From: Caryophanales bacterium UBA6877
GTDB lineage: Bacteria > Bacillota_I > Bacilli_A > RFN20 > CAG-826
DNA: 36,817 nucleotides
Assembly (NCBI GenBank): GCA_002451465.1
Contig: DKCJ01000009.1
Span: 1 to 36,817 of the forward strand
Direction: 5' to 3'
The position numbers were made by a program, and so were the translations under genes. The notes under the pieces were generated by a model that saw only the letters and a list, made by a program, of their open reading frames with translations, was not told where the DNA came from and made no database searches. Shown piece after piece: positions 1 through 8,458 of this stretch (its first letter is position 1; each line of letters starts with the position of its first letter).

Positions 1-2
1 TA

Positions 3-743
3 AGTGACAAATTTAAATACTTTGTAAGACCTATTAATGACGAAATAAATGTAAAACTGGTCAACAATTCCGAATTTAAAACTTCTCATGAAGCTAATTT
101 AATCATTACATATGATGAAGATTTTGCTAATTATTTAAAGTATATTCGTAACAAAAGAATTGAAAAAGCTTTAAAAATTATTGCTTCACCATCAAAATTC
201 GATAAAGAGTCAGCAAAAGATGAAAAACAATATATTAAAAAAGTTGAATTTAATAATAATGGCGAAATAATAACAAAAAATTTAGAGCTTGATATAGACA
301 AAATCAAGGAAGAAGAAAAATATGATGGTTACTATGCTTTAATAACAAGTTTGATAAATGAAAATCCTTTAAAAATCATTTCAATTAACAAAAAAAGATG
401 GGAAATTGAAGACTGCTTTAGAGTATTAAAAGCAGATTTAAAAGCAAGACCTGTTTACGTAACTAACGAAGACAGAATTAAAAGTCATTTTCTTATTAAT
501 TTTGTCGCACTAACAATTTTAAAAATGATGCAAAAGAAATTAAGAGAAACTTTAACTCACGAAGAAACAACAATTAATAAAATCTTAGATGCACTGAGAG
601 AAATGCAACTTATTGAAATGAATGACACTATTTATTTAAATGGAAATGTTAATGAATTAACTAGAGCGATATGTAAGCTATTGAACATAAAACTTGATAA
701 TAAATATATTCGAGCAAATTATTTAAGAACATTAACTGACTAA
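3..743 (+). mobile_element. IS1634-type (IS4 superfamily) transposase, 5'-truncated by the window edge
   Basis: The frame is open from base 3 to the TAA at 741-743, so this is the C-terminal ~246 residues of a DDE transposase that begins outside the window. The motif YDGYYALITS (about 325-354) and the block RWEIEDCFRVLK (about 399-434) are typical of IS1634-like elements. In the latter, R-x3-E-x6-K matches the IS4 signature and supplies the catalytic Glu, but the usual Tyr three residues before Arg is Asn here. An internal ATG at 351 is not a likely start, because conserved sequence runs on upstream of it. A hairpin terminator follows. Whether the element is intact cannot be judged. Confidence 0.88.
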
Positions 744-770
744 CTACAAAAATTTACGAAAAAATAATTG

Positions 771-808
771 AAAAAGGCCTGATCTAATCAGTAGAATAGG
801 CCTTTTTT
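771..808 (+). terminator. Rho-independent terminator after the transposase
   Basis: Perfect inverted repeat AAAAAGGCCT / AGGCCTTTTT with a 17-base loop and a T run, 28 bases after the transposase stop. It would work in both directions. Confidence 0.8.
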
Positions 809-968
809 AGTATTTATTTTGTCAAACGTGAGATTTATACGAGATTCATTATTTATTATCATAAAATAATATTTACTTTTTTTAGAATGTAGATAATAAT
901 CTATCAAAAATTCATCTATCAACACAGGGGAAAACCAACATATAAAATTAAAGAAACGAAGTGTAAAT
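809..968. other. AT-rich gap, probable right end of the IS
   Basis: No coding frame recognised. The right terminal inverted repeat of the IS should lie here; the stretch GTCAAACGTGAGATT near 819-834 is a candidate end. The left end is outside the window, so the pairing cannot be tested. Confidence 0.3.
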
Positions 969-1163
969 TTATTCTTTGCTTTTTACTACTTTTAACATAT
1001 CTAGATATGGTCCGTTATAGAAATCTAATATTTCAGTGTGCTCTTTTTGAAGTTGTTCTAATTTCATACTCTTATAATCTTTTCTATTGTGACCAGTTCT
1101 TTTATCAAGGAATTTTTTAACTACTGATTTTAAAGGTGATTTTTCCAAAGATTTTATGCTCTT
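969..1163 (-). pseudogene. C-terminal remnant of an unidentified gene
   Basis: On the minus strand a frame of 64 codons runs from a stop at 1164-1166 to the TAA at 969-971. It has no ATG near its start and no ribosome site. The translation is lysine-rich and hydrophilic and ends ...NGPYLDMLKVVKSKE. Codon use is like real genes of this window, so I read it as the tail of a gene whose front was lost, perhaps when the neighbouring IS arrived. The family is not recognised and function is unknown. It could instead be a chance frame. Confidence 0.4.
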
Positions 1164-1202
1164 TTATTTAAAGTACTATAAATCAGTATGTTTAACATGA
1201 AT

Positions 1203-1236
1203 GCGACATAATAAATGTCGCTTTCGTGTCGCTTTC
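1203..1236 (+). repeat. Hairpin GCGACA/TGTCGC plus direct repeat TGTCGCTTTC
   Basis: GCGACA (1203-1208) pairs with TGTCGC (1216-1221). The decamer TGTCGCTTTC occurs twice in tandem (1216-1225, 1227-1236). It sits 50-80 bases before the start codon of the COG2865-type gene, so it may be an operator or leader hairpin of that gene. Confidence 0.45.
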
Positions 1237-1285
1237 ATTTGAAAACGACCTATTCTTTAGCTATAATTTTATTGAGGAAACATAT

Positions 1286-2632
1286 ATGAAATTTGGAAGA
1301 GAAAGTGAAAACGTAGAATTTAAGAAATCAACCGGTCAGCTAAGTAAATCAATGGATGATATTGCTAGTATTCTTAACAAGAATGGCGAAGGTGTACTCT
1401 ATTTTGGTATCAAGTCTGATGGAGAAGTCTGTGGTCAAGAAGTTACTGAAAAGACTCTTAACGATGTTGCTGAGAACATTAAAACAAGTATTAAACCAAT
1501 GATTTACCCTAAGATTGAAGAGATAGAGCTCGATGGTAAAAGTGTAATTCGTGTCTCCTTCTCAGGAAACGAGAAACCATATTCTAGTTATGGTCGATAC
1601 TTCAAAAGAGTATTTGATAGAGCCGAAGAAATGACTGCCGAGGAGCTAAAGGAAACCTTTGCTTCTTTGGACTACACATCATCTTGGGAAAACCATAAAA
1701 CAAATTTTGATTTGGATGATATTGACCATGTTGCTTTAAAGCACTTCTATGATCAATCTGTATCTTGTGGAAGATTAGACCCTCTTCCTGTTTATGATGA
1801 GAAAGAATTATTAACTGGATTAGGTCTTTTAGTTGACAGAAAACTAACCAATGCTGGATATTACCTTTTTTCTTCTAAAGGACCTGTTGTTTTAAAAGCT
1901 GCTATCTACTCAACAGATGCAAGAATTAGTTTCAACGATATCCAAAGATGGAAAGACAATATCTTTAATTTGATTGACAAAGGTATTCTTTATATTAAGA
2001 ACAATATCAGATGGAGAGTTGAAAGTAGTGGGAAGGCTGAAAGAATTGAAGTTCCAGAAGTTCCAATTGATGCAATAAGAGAAATTGTTGTCAATAGTTT
2101 TGCCCATGCTAATTATAGGGGTGAAACCGAACACGAAATTGATATCACTCCTACAGAAATTGAAATCTATAATCCTGGTTCTTTTCCTATGAATCTCACC
2201 CCTGAATCCTTTGTTACAAAAAGACATAAATCACTACCAAGAAACAAAGTAATCCTCGAAACACTTTATAAATGTAAGAATGTTGAAATGTTTGGCTCGG
2301 GTTTTAAGAAAGTCTATGGTCTTTGTAAAGCTGAAGGAGTCAAAGTTAAATATAACCTTGATCCTTATGGTTTCTCATTCTTCTTTTTACGTAATTCAGA
2401 TAATATCCCAACCCAAAATGTTACAAATAAAGATGATAGTTGGATGTCTAAAATTGATAAGGAAGTCTTAAGTATTATCAAAGAGAATCCAACAACTTCA
2501 TCTAAAGAAATGTCCGAAAAGCTAGATTGCACTTTGCGCACGATTCAACGAAGTCTTTCTTCTCTTAAGGAAAATGGTAAGATCAAACGAATCGGTACTT
2601 TAAGAAGAGGATATTGGGAAATTATAAGATAG
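1286..2632 (+). CDS. AlbA_2 (Schlafen-like) / COG2865 putative DNA-binding regulator
   Basis: 448-residue protein with the layout of COG2865, often annotated as RecG-like helicase or transcriptional regulator. The N-terminal ~130 residues form the AlbA_2 (Schlafen AAA_4-type) domain: FGRESENVEFKKS at the start, then GVLYFGI and SFSGNEKPYSSYGRYFKRV. The middle, with REIVVNSFAHANYR and the GSGFKKVY segment, resembles the GHKL-ATPase-like HATPase_c_4 domain. The last ~60 residues form a winged helix (CTLRTIQRSLSSLKENGKIKR). The start at 1286 is chosen over a GTG at 1226 because GAGG at 1274-1277 is well spaced from it and the family domain begins there. Cellular target unknown. It lies among mobile debris and may be accessory, perhaps linked to defence or stress. 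Family assignment is firm, role is not. Confidence 0.85.
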   Translation: MKFGRESENVEFKKSTGQLSKSMDDIASILNKNGEGVLYFGIKSDGEVCGQEVTEKTLNDVAENIKTSIKPMIYPKIEEIELDGKSVIRVSFSGNEKPYSSYGRYFKRVFDRAEEMTAEELKETFASLDYTSSWENHKTNFDLDDIDHVALKHFYDQSVSCGRLDPLPVYDEKELLTGLGLLVDRKLTNAGYYLFSSKGPVVLKAAIYSTDARISFNDIQRWKDNIFNLIDKGILYIKNNIRWRVESSGKAERIEVPEVPIDAIREIVVNSFAHANYRGETEHEIDITPTEIEIYNPGSFPMNLTPESFVTKRHKSLPRNKVILETLYKCKNVEMFGSGFKKVYGLCKAEGVKVKYNLDPYGFSFFFLRNSDNIPTQNVTNKDDSWMSKIDKEVLSIIKENPTTSSKEMSEKLDCTLRTIQRSLSSLKENGKIKRIGTLRRGYWEIIR

Positions 2633-2637
2633 TTTTT

Positions 2638-2697
2638 ACTAAATAAGATTCATCTTCATTTTCCTCTTTCAGTTATAGTGAGTAAGGCTTATTTAGT
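2638..2697. terminator. Possible shared terminator between convergent genes
   Basis: Perfect 10-bp inverted repeat ACTAAATAAG (2638-2647) / CTTATTTAGT (2688-2697) around a 40-base loop, just after the COG2865 stop and overlapping the stop of the convergent pseudogene. The long loop and lack of a good T run make termination doubtful. Confidence 0.3.
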
Positions 2698-3775
2698 CTT
2701 ACCTTTAAAGATCTTTTTTCTCTTAATAACTATGGTAGTTAGAGCTCCAATAGTTGCTAAGCTAGCTAAGACAATTAAAGCAATTGCCCATCCATTTATT
2801 TGATACTTAAGAGTAAAGTTATAAGTTCTTGTATTTCCTAAATTGTCTTTAATAACAACTTCATAACTTCCATATTCACTTAATTCATCTCCTAAGTTGT
2901 AGTCGATTTTTTGACCATCTTTATAGACTTCAATAGTTCCTTCTTCACTGATATCAGTAATAGTAACTTTGCCATCAACTGTGCCATTATTTTCAACACC
3001 ATTTAAGGTAACTTCTGGAGCAGTTATATCAAGAATCAAAGTGATAGATTATGTCTTTCCATCTTGAGAATAATTAGCGATGTAAGTTCCATCTTCAGTA
3101 AAGTTAAGATGATTACCTTCAACAGTAATTTCTTGTCCGTCTTTAGTTACTGAATCAATATGGATGCCTTCATTAAAGGTGTAATCAATAGAGGTCTTAG
3201 CTTCATCTTTAATAATGGTGAAACTATATTCTTTCTTGTTACCTAACTTATCAGTAAGAATGACTTGATAGTTACTTTCTTCAATTAAACTTTGACCTTT
3301 TTCAAAAGAATAAACTTCTCCACCCTTATAAACTTCAATAGTTAAATCTTCCCCTTCAGTAATAGTTACTTCGTTATTAGTTAAACCACCATTAGCAGTA
3401 GAGATACCTCCATCCACATGTCTATCAATAATTAAAGTAAATGACTTTGTATTACCTAAAGAATCAGTAATTCTAATTAAGTAAGTTAAGTTCCTTCAGT
3501 TAATTTAGAGCCAAATTCATAAGGAAGATTTTTACCGTCTTTACTAACTTGAATATTCATTCCTTCTTCTTTAGCTTCAATGATTAAATCCTGAGTTGTT
3601 GAATCACTTCCAACTAAAGTATTTCTTCACCAGTTTTGACTTCGTATTCTAAGGTTCGATCAATAGTAAATGTCTCACTATTAAAGTAAGTAGTTGTTCC
3701 ATCAAGATATTCTTGACTTCCAATTCTTACTTTTGGCTTTTCTCTTACAATAACAACAGAAATCTTAAACTTGTT
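2689..3775 (-). pseudogene. Frameshifted surface protein with Ig-like repeats and a C-terminal membrane anchor
   Basis: Three minus-strand pieces belong to one broken gene. The unit '...IEVYKDGQKIDYNLGDEL' followed by '...Y-V-I-x-D-x-L-G-N-x-x-x-Y/F' occurs in at least three copies (LGNTRTYNFTL, LGNKKEYSFTI, LGNTKSFTLII), as in bacterial Ig-like/DUF adhesin repeats. The C-terminus is a membrane helix (WAIALIVLASLATIGALTTIVI) followed by a basic tail. Frames change near 3040-3048, near 3490 (an extra 4-base duplication in AACTTAACTTAC) and near 3625. No signal peptide is left; the front has been replaced by the small ORF upstream. Probably a non-functional cell-surface protein. Confidence 0.75.
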
Positions 3776-3980
3776 ATTCTAATGTGTTACAAGATCTGAT
3801 GTAGTAACTAACTTGATTAGCAATAATCTCAACATAATATCTATCTCTACTTTTCCTATAATAGATACCATGATAACCAGCATTACTATGTCTATTACCT
3901 AACATTAGTTCGTGCTTAACTGGTGGTTTATATCCTCCAGGAATCTTATCTAACACACGAGTAATTTCTAATTTTTTCAT
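3774..3980 (-). CDS. Small hypothetical protein, 68 aa, weakly AP2/integrase-N-like
   Basis: Starts with ATG at 3980 preceded by AGGAGG at good distance. The segment YHGIYYRKSRDRYYVEI has a look of three-strand AP2-like DNA-binding domains found at the N-terminus of some integrases and homing enzymes, but the match is weak and by eye. It stops at the junction with the broken Ig-like gene, so it may itself be a truncated front piece. The apparent ribosome site is also the right arm of the tRNA-Leu terminator, so it may be there by chance. Function unknown. Confidence 0.4.
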   Translation of the reverse strand: MKKLEITRVLDKIPGGYKPPVKHELMLGNRHSNAGYHGIYYRKSRDRYYVEIIANQVSYYIRSCNTLE

Positions 3981-3985
3981 AAAAG

Positions 3986-4021
3986 AAAAATCCTCCTAAC
4001 AATGATTTTTTGCTAGGAGGA
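3986..4021 (-). terminator. Terminator of tRNA-Leu
   Basis: Reading the minus strand, TCCTCCTA (complement of 4014-4021) and TAGGAGGA (complement of 3991-3998) form an 8-bp stem followed by TTTTT (3986-3990). It lies 16 bases after the tRNA-Leu CCA end. Confidence 0.75.
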
Positions 4022-4036
4022 TAATCAGTGTCTTAA

Positions 4037-4123
4037 TGGTGCTCCGAATCGGAATCGAACCGATATGATATCACTACCACTAGATTTTGAGTCTAGCGCG
4101 TCTACCAGTTCCGCCATCGGAGC
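4037..4123 (-). tRNA. tRNA-Leu (anticodon CAA)
   Basis: 87-base cloverleaf including encoded CCA. Acceptor arms GCTCCGA and TCGGAGC pair perfectly. The anticodon arm is CTAGA-CTCAAAA-TCTAG, giving CAA. A long variable arm is present as expected for a class II tRNA. The T arm contains GGTTCGATTCC. Confidence 0.95.
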
Positions 4124-4135
4124 ATCCTTAATATT

Positions 4136-4402
4136 CTACTTATTTTTTAAGTATTTTGCATTATCTTTCGATAATAAATAATTTAACCTTAAAAAATTAG
4201 CTTTTTTAAGTAAATAAATAGAAAAGAATATCATAATTAATGATATAGATACTACGACAAAAGATATCCATCCAATAGTTTGATTTTCTTTATAAATTAT
4301 TGAACAAGAAATAGCTAATAATAATAAAATAATATTTATTAATAATAAAACACCACCAATAATATAGTATTTTTTATAATTCTTAATTTTTTTATTTTCC
4401 AT
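4136..4402 (-). CDS. Small two-helix membrane protein, unknown function
   Basis: 88 residues: lysine-rich N-terminus (~12 aa), helix 1 at about 14-36 (GGVLLLINIILLLLAISC), helix 2 at about 44-65, and a basic cytoplasmic-type tail. No recognisable family. Ribosome site is weak. It sits between a palindrome and tRNA-Leu, with 12 bases to the tRNA 5' end. It may be transcribed together with the tRNA. Function not inferred. Confidence 0.55.
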   Translation of the reverse strand: MENKKIKNYKKYYIIGGVLLLINIILLLLAISCSIIYKENQTIGWISFVVVSISLIMIFFSIYLLKKANFLRLNYLLSKDNAKYLKNK

Positions 4403-4416
4403 GCTTAGATTTTAAC

Positions 4417-4436
4417 ACATTAGATTAATCTAATGT
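4417..4436. terminator. 20-bp palindrome abutting the pfk stop codon
   Basis: ACATTAGATTAATCTAATGT is a perfect palindrome touching the TAA of pfk (4437-4439). It can fold as an 8-bp hairpin with a TTAA loop. No long T run follows on the minus strand, so it may be a weak terminator or an mRNA-stabilising 3' end. Confidence 0.45.
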
Positions 4437-5606
4437 TTATTTATCTTTATCCACAAAAGAAATTGCTTCACGAGGATAGCCTACTAGAGGTCTAAGCCAC
4501 TCAATAAATTCTTCACTTACATTATATTTATCTTCACTCATATATTTTTTAGGAAATATAGATTCCTTAAGCATAACTTCTTCAATTGGAATTAATATTG
4601 GTTTAATTTTATAAGGATTAGAAGAAATTCTTTTAATTCCAGTCATATATCCATTTTTTCCCTTTAATACTGCATCAACTGCTACTTTTCCCATAAGTCT
4701 AGCTTCTTTTAAATCAAGATTACTTGTTAAAGAGGTTGAACATCTTGATAATAAACCAGGTTTTTCGCTTCTTGCTTTTATTCCTAATTTAGATATAACA
4801 AGTGTTTGTAAATAACTTCCAACATCACCAAAATATGTTGCTCTTTCAGTTTTAAAAATTGGCGCAACTATTGGTTTACCACCTTTATCTTTTAATCCTT
4901 CACTAGCAACCACAATTACTCCACCATATTTTTGATGTTTTTCCTTTACTAAATTTAAAAATTTTTTTTCATCAAAGGGAACTTCAGGAAATAAAATTAT
5001 ATGTGGTGCATCGTTTTTATCTCTTCTAGCAAGTGCACTACTTGCAGCTAGCCAACCAGCATTTCTTCCCATTACCTCAATAATTGATACATGAATTGGA
5101 AGACCTTTAATATCTTGAGCACAATCTGAAACACTTTGCATAATAAATTTAGCACAACTTATAAATCCAGGAGCATGATCGGTAATAGATATATCGTTAT
5201 CGATAGTTTTAGGAATTCCTCCACAAACAATATGATAATTTCGTTTTAAAGCATGTTTATAAATGTTACCAATAGTGTCCATACTTCCGTTTCCACCACT
5301 AAATAAAATATATCCAATATTATATTTAATAAGTATATCGACAATCTTTTCATATTCTTTATCATAAAGAGGAAAACGTGATGTACCAATTGCACTTCCT
5401 GGAGTATGTATTAATAATTTTAATTCTTTATCTGTTAAATTAGTTAAATCAATAAAATCTTCATTTAATAAACCTTTACTACCAAATCTAGCAGCATATA
5501 TTTTTCCATCAAAACCTTTCCTTTTTAATTCTTTAATTGCTCCTGCTAAAGAGGCATTTAAAACTGCAGTTGGTCCACCACCATGCCCAATAATAATATT
5601 TTTCAT
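4437..5606 (-). CDS. 6-phosphofructokinase family enzyme (phosphoryl donor uncertain)
   Basis: 389 residues of the PFK-A superfamily. GHGGGPTAVLNAS at the N-terminus is the phosphodonor loop. GGNGSMDT at 104-111 corresponds to GGDGS of ATP enzymes and GGDDS of pyrophosphate enzymes. PKTIDND at 132-138 contains the catalytic Asp136. Established rule: Gly at the second discriminating position (here Gly107) favours ATP, while Lys before TIDND (here Lys133) is typical of PPi-type and clade X enzymes; both occur here. The family reaction is fructose-6-P to fructose-1,6-bisP. Its start overlaps the nagA stop by one base (TAATG), so the two are translationally coupled and controlled from the nagA promoter. 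Being in a DeoR-controlled sugar locus, it may phosphorylate a pathway-specific ketose phosphate or analogue. Confidence 0.88.
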   Translation of the reverse strand: MKNIIIGHGGGPTAVLNASLAGAIKELKRKGFDGKIYAARFGSKGLLNEDFIDLTNLTDKELKLLIHTPGSAIGTSRFPLYDKEYEKIVDILIKYNIGYILFSGGNGSMDTIGNIYKHALKRNYHIVCGGIPKTIDNDISITDHAPGFISCAKFIMQSVSDCAQDIKGLPIHVSIIEVMGRNAGWLAASSALARRDKNDAPHIILFPEVPFDEKKFLNLVKEKHQKYGGVIVVASEGLKDKGGKPIVAPIFKTERATYFGDVGSYLQTLVISKLGIKARSEKPGLLSRCSTSLTSNLDLKEARLMGKVAVDAVLKGKNGYMTGIKRISSNPYKIKPILIPIEEVMLKESIFPKKYMSEDKYNVSEEFIEWLRPLVGYPREAISFVDKDK

Positions 5607-6742
5607 TATAAAGACTCCTTTTTATAAACACATTTACCATTAATATATGTTTCTAATAATTCATAATTTTTATTTAAAACTAAAAAATCTGCAGATTTAT
5701 TTATTGCTATACTTCCAACTTTATCATCTAAATTAAGAAGTTTTGCAGGATTATAACTCCATATATTGCTACTTTCTAAGTCTGAACAATTTAAAAAGCA
5801 TTTTATATTTTTAAAACCATCAAAAGCATTCAAAGTTGAACCAGCTCTTACATCACTTCCAATAATTTTACAATCATGATTTTTTACATAAATTGGTGTA
5901 GAACCAATGAAATAATTACCATCTGGAAGTCCGGCCGCCATCAATGAATCAGTAATACCAACCATTTTTTTATTGCCTTTTATTTTATGAATAAATTTTA
6001 CCATTTCTGGATGAACATGAATTCCATCACATATTACTTCGTTAAAACATGAATCATAATACCAGGCTGCAGCTAAAATTGAAGGATGATGTTGATGAAT
6101 TGGAGCCATCGCATTCATTACATGCGTAAAGTTTTTAGCTCCTACTTTTATGGCTAAAGTTGCTTCATCAAAACTAGCTCCAGAATGACCTAAAGAAACT
6201 ACAACATTTTGTTTAACTAATTCTTTAATAAATTCACTACAACCATCAAGTTCAGGAGATATTGTTATATATTTAATTAGGCCATGAGCATGTCTTTGAT
6301 ATTCATTAAATTTTTCAATTTTTAAAGGTTGCAAATAGCTTTCAGGTTGAGCGCCTTTATAGGCCTTACTTAAAAAAGGACCTTCAATATGTATACCTTT
6401 TATTACCGGATTAGTTTTGCTTAGTTCATATATCATTTCTAGTTGTTTAAAATAAACTTCGTCACTATCCGTTAATAAAGTTGGCAATACACTAGTAACG
6501 CCATGTGCCATATAAAAATTAAGAATTTTTTGCATCTCATCAAGAGACTTTGCACTATTAAAATCATAACCTATCGCTCCATGCGTATGTACGTCAAATA
6601 AACCTGGAATAATAATTTTATCATTATAATCTAGGCCATCTTTTTCAATATCTTTAGAAATATTAATAAATTTATCAGTAAAAATTAACATCCCTTTTAG
6701 ATATCCTTTTTCTAATAATATGTTGCAATTATTGAGTTTCAT
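5606..6742 (-). CDS. nagA: N-acetylglucosamine-6-phosphate deacetylase family
   Basis: 378-residue amidohydrolase, normal NagA length. It removes acetate from an N-acetyl-amino-sugar 6-phosphate in the cytoplasm. Visible metal and catalytic residues: His52 and His54 (DVHTHG), Glu120 (HIEGPFLS), His186 (GHSGAS), His207 (THVMNAM) and the general acid/base Asp265 (GITDSLMAAG). Also IHVHPE and GSTLNAFDGF. AGGAGA lies before the ATG. It is first in a two-gene operon with pfk, read from a TATAAT promoter next to a putative DeoR operator. The substrate could be GlcNAc-6-P, GalNAc-6-P or an analogue; no matching PTS or kinase is present in the window. Confidence 0.92.
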   Translation of the reverse strand: MKLNNCNILLEKGYLKGMLIFTDKFINISKDIEKDGLDYNDKIIIPGLFDVHTHGAIGYDFNSAKSLDEMQKILNFYMAHGVTSVLPTLLTDSDEVYFKQLEMIYELSKTNPVIKGIHIEGPFLSKAYKGAQPESYLQPLKIEKFNEYQRHAHGLIKYITISPELDGCSEFIKELVKQNVVVSLGHSGASFDEATLAIKVGAKNFTHVMNAMAPIHQHHPSILAAAWYYDSCFNEVICDGIHVHPEMVKFIHKIKGNKKMVGITDSLMAAGLPDGNYFIGSTPIYVKNHDCKIIGSDVRAGSTLNAFDGFKNIKCFLNCSDLESSNIWSYNPAKLLNLDDKVGSIAINKSADFLVLNKNYELLETYINGKCVYKKESL

Positions 6743-6772
6743 ATTATTAATTCTCCTTTAAAAAACAAATTT

Positions 6773-6778
6773 ATTATA
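6773..6778 (-). promoter_or_regulatory. -10 box of the nagA-pfk promoter
   Basis: TATAAT on the minus strand, 30-odd bases before the nagA start. The -35 position falls at about 6796-6802, touching the putative operator, so a bound repressor would block RNA polymerase. Confidence 0.5.
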
Positions 6779-6801
6779 GCATACTTTAAGAGTATAAAAT
6801 G

Positions 6802-6843
6802 ACTTTCGAAATAGAAAAGAATTTCTCTATTTCGAACGAAAGT
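6802..6843. promoter_or_regulatory. Putative DeoR-family operator between nagA and the mutarotase gene
   Basis: Nested inverted repeats: ACTTTCG (6802-6808) / CGAAAGT (6837-6843) outside and GAAATAGA / TCTATTTC inside. The right half TATTTCGAACGAAAGT (6828-6843) differs at only two bases from 8566-8581 upstream of the long operon. Central TTTCG-NN-CGAAA symmetry suits a dimeric repressor. It lies between two divergent genes and can control both. Confidence 0.6.
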
Positions 6844-6857
6844 AAAAGGGGTTTTGT

Positions 6858-7685
6858 ATGGAATTTATTAGAAATCAAAAATATAAAATTTCAATTAATG
6901 AGATTGGTGGAGGTCTTAATTCAATTATTGATTTAGAATCTAAAAAAGAATTAATTCACGAAGTCAATGATGGTGGATGGATTTATCAAGATATAATGAT
7001 TTTCCCATTTATTGGAAAATATGATTATTTTTATAAAAATATAAATTACAAAACATCCTCTAGACATGGTTTTTTAAGAAATAAAAAACTATCTTTTGCT
7101 AAAATAAACGAAAATTCTATTTTAGGAACATATGAAAGTAATAATTTAGATTTATTAGAATATCCTTTTAAATTTAAAATTCTTATTAAATATGAACTTA
7201 TTGATGATAAATATAATGTAAATATCGAAGTTTTTAATTTAGATAATAAAACAATGCCTTATTCTTTAGGCAACCATTTAGGAATAAAGACAAATGAAAA
7301 TTCTTATATTGATTTAAAAAATAATAATAAATTATTACCACTTAAAGATGGATTAATAGATCTAAAACCAGAAACTTTTCCATATAATGAATTCTGTTTA
7401 AAAAAAGAAATTTTTCAGAAATATGACACAATAGTTTTAATTAACAAAACTCATGAATTAAAGCTTGTAACTTTAACACATAAATTTATATATAATTTTG
7501 ACTCTCCATTATTTGCTATTTGGCAAAATCCATCCACTAATAATTTTATTTGTATTGAACCTTGGTGGGGTATTGCTTCTTATATTAATGAAGATAATAA
7601 CATTGAAAAAAGATATCTAATAAATAAATTAGAACCTGGACAAAGTAAAAGTTATAGTTTTTCGTTAACTATCTTAAAAAATTAA
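6858..7685 (+). CDS. Aldose 1-epimerase (mutarotase) family protein
   Basis: 275 residues, galactose-mutarotase-like fold. It interconverts the alpha and beta anomers of a sugar in the cytoplasm. Catalytic-type residues: His70 (SSRHGFLR), His140 (YSLGNHLG) and Glu234 (ICIEPWWG), matching the two His and the Glu of the LacX-like branch. AAAAGGGG lies before the ATG. It is read alone from the operator region, away from nagA, and its last codons overlap the convergent deoR stop by 4 bases. Mutarotases are frequent partners of sugar importers, including YihR of sulfoquinovose loci. Substrate not determinable. Confidence 0.85.
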   Translation: MEFIRNQKYKISINEIGGGLNSIIDLESKKELIHEVNDGGWIYQDIMIFPFIGKYDYFYKNINYKTSSRHGFLRNKKLSFAKINENSILGTYESNNLDLLEYPFKFKILIKYELIDDKYNVNIEVFNLDNKTMPYSLGNHLGIKTNENSYIDLKNNNKLLPLKDGLIDLKPETFPYNEFCLKKEIFQKYDTIVLINKTHELKLVTLTHKFIYNFDSPLFAIWQNPSTNNFICIEPWWGIASYINEDNNIEKRYLINKLEPGQSKSYSFSLTILKN

Positions 7686-8431
7686 CTTACTATATCTAAA
7701 CCAATGCCTTTTGAAATAAAGAAGTCACTATATTCTTTAGTAATCTCTGAATCTGTTATAAGTCTTGAGATACTATTTTGAGCAAATTGAACAAGTATAC
7801 CCATTTTATTAAATTTAGAAGAATCAGTAAGCATTATGATGTGACGTGCAGATTCTGCCATATTTTTAATGGCTTCTGTTCTTAAAGAATCACTACCCAT
7901 AAAACCAATATTTTTTACAAAACCATCAGTACCAATAAAAATTTTATCAACAAAATATTGTCTCGCATTTAATCTTACTAATGGTCCAACCATCACTTGT
8001 GAATCATTTTGATATTCTCCACCAAGTAAAATAATTTTATTATTACCAAGTTTAGATGCATGTTCAACAATATAAATAGAATGTGTAATTATTGTAACAT
8101 TTGGTTTGGTTCTTGCTATTTCTTCAGCTAAAAGTGCACAAGTTGAACCACTGCCAATAAGAATTGTTTCATTAAAATCAATTAAAGTTGCAGCCTTTTT
8201 CGCAATCTTATTTTTTATATCATAATTAACTGAAAGTCTATTGCGGATATCAACACTATTCTTTTTTAAAGCATATCCATGCTCTCGAATTATAACACCA
8301 TAATTAGATAATAGATTTAGATCTTTTCTAATTGTCACTTCACTTACATTTAATTTTTCCGCTAAAGTGGTTACAGAAATTTTATTAGCGCTATTAACTA
8401 GATTCACAATTGTTGATTGGCGTTTATTCAT
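7682..8431 (-). CDS. DeoR/GlpR-family sugar-operon repressor
   Basis: 249 residues, normal length. The N-terminal winged helix (about 1-55) carries VTTLAEKLNVSEVTIRKDL, the DeoR signature. The C-terminal sugar-phosphate sensor domain has IGSGSTCALLAEE, THSIYIVEH and GTDGFVKNIGFMGSD, then LTDSSKF. Members bind phosphorylated sugar intermediates and release DNA. It stands between the two gene groups and faces the long operon, with CTTTCG/CGAAAG boxes on both of its flanks, so it very likely controls nagA-pfk, the mutarotase, itself and the long operon. The natural inducer would be a pathway intermediate. Confidence 0.92.
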   Translation of the reverse strand: MNKRQSTIVNLVNSANKISVTTLAEKLNVSEVTIRKDLNLLSNYGVIIREHGYALKKNSVDIRNRLSVNYDIKNKIAKKAATLIDFNETILIGSGSTCALLAEEIARTKPNVTIITHSIYIVEHASKLGNNKIILLGGEYQNDSQVMVGPLVRLNARQYFVDKIFIGTDGFVKNIGFMGSDSLRTEAIKNMAESARHIIMLTDSSKFNKMGILVQFAQNSISRLITDSEITKEYSDFFISKGIGLDIVS

Positions 8432-8458
8432 TTTTTTCTCCTATTTATTTAATAATAT

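Noticed and set aside
1910..2471. Small ORFs within the COG2865 gene on both strands
   Set aside because: Shadows of the real gene, with no supporting signals.
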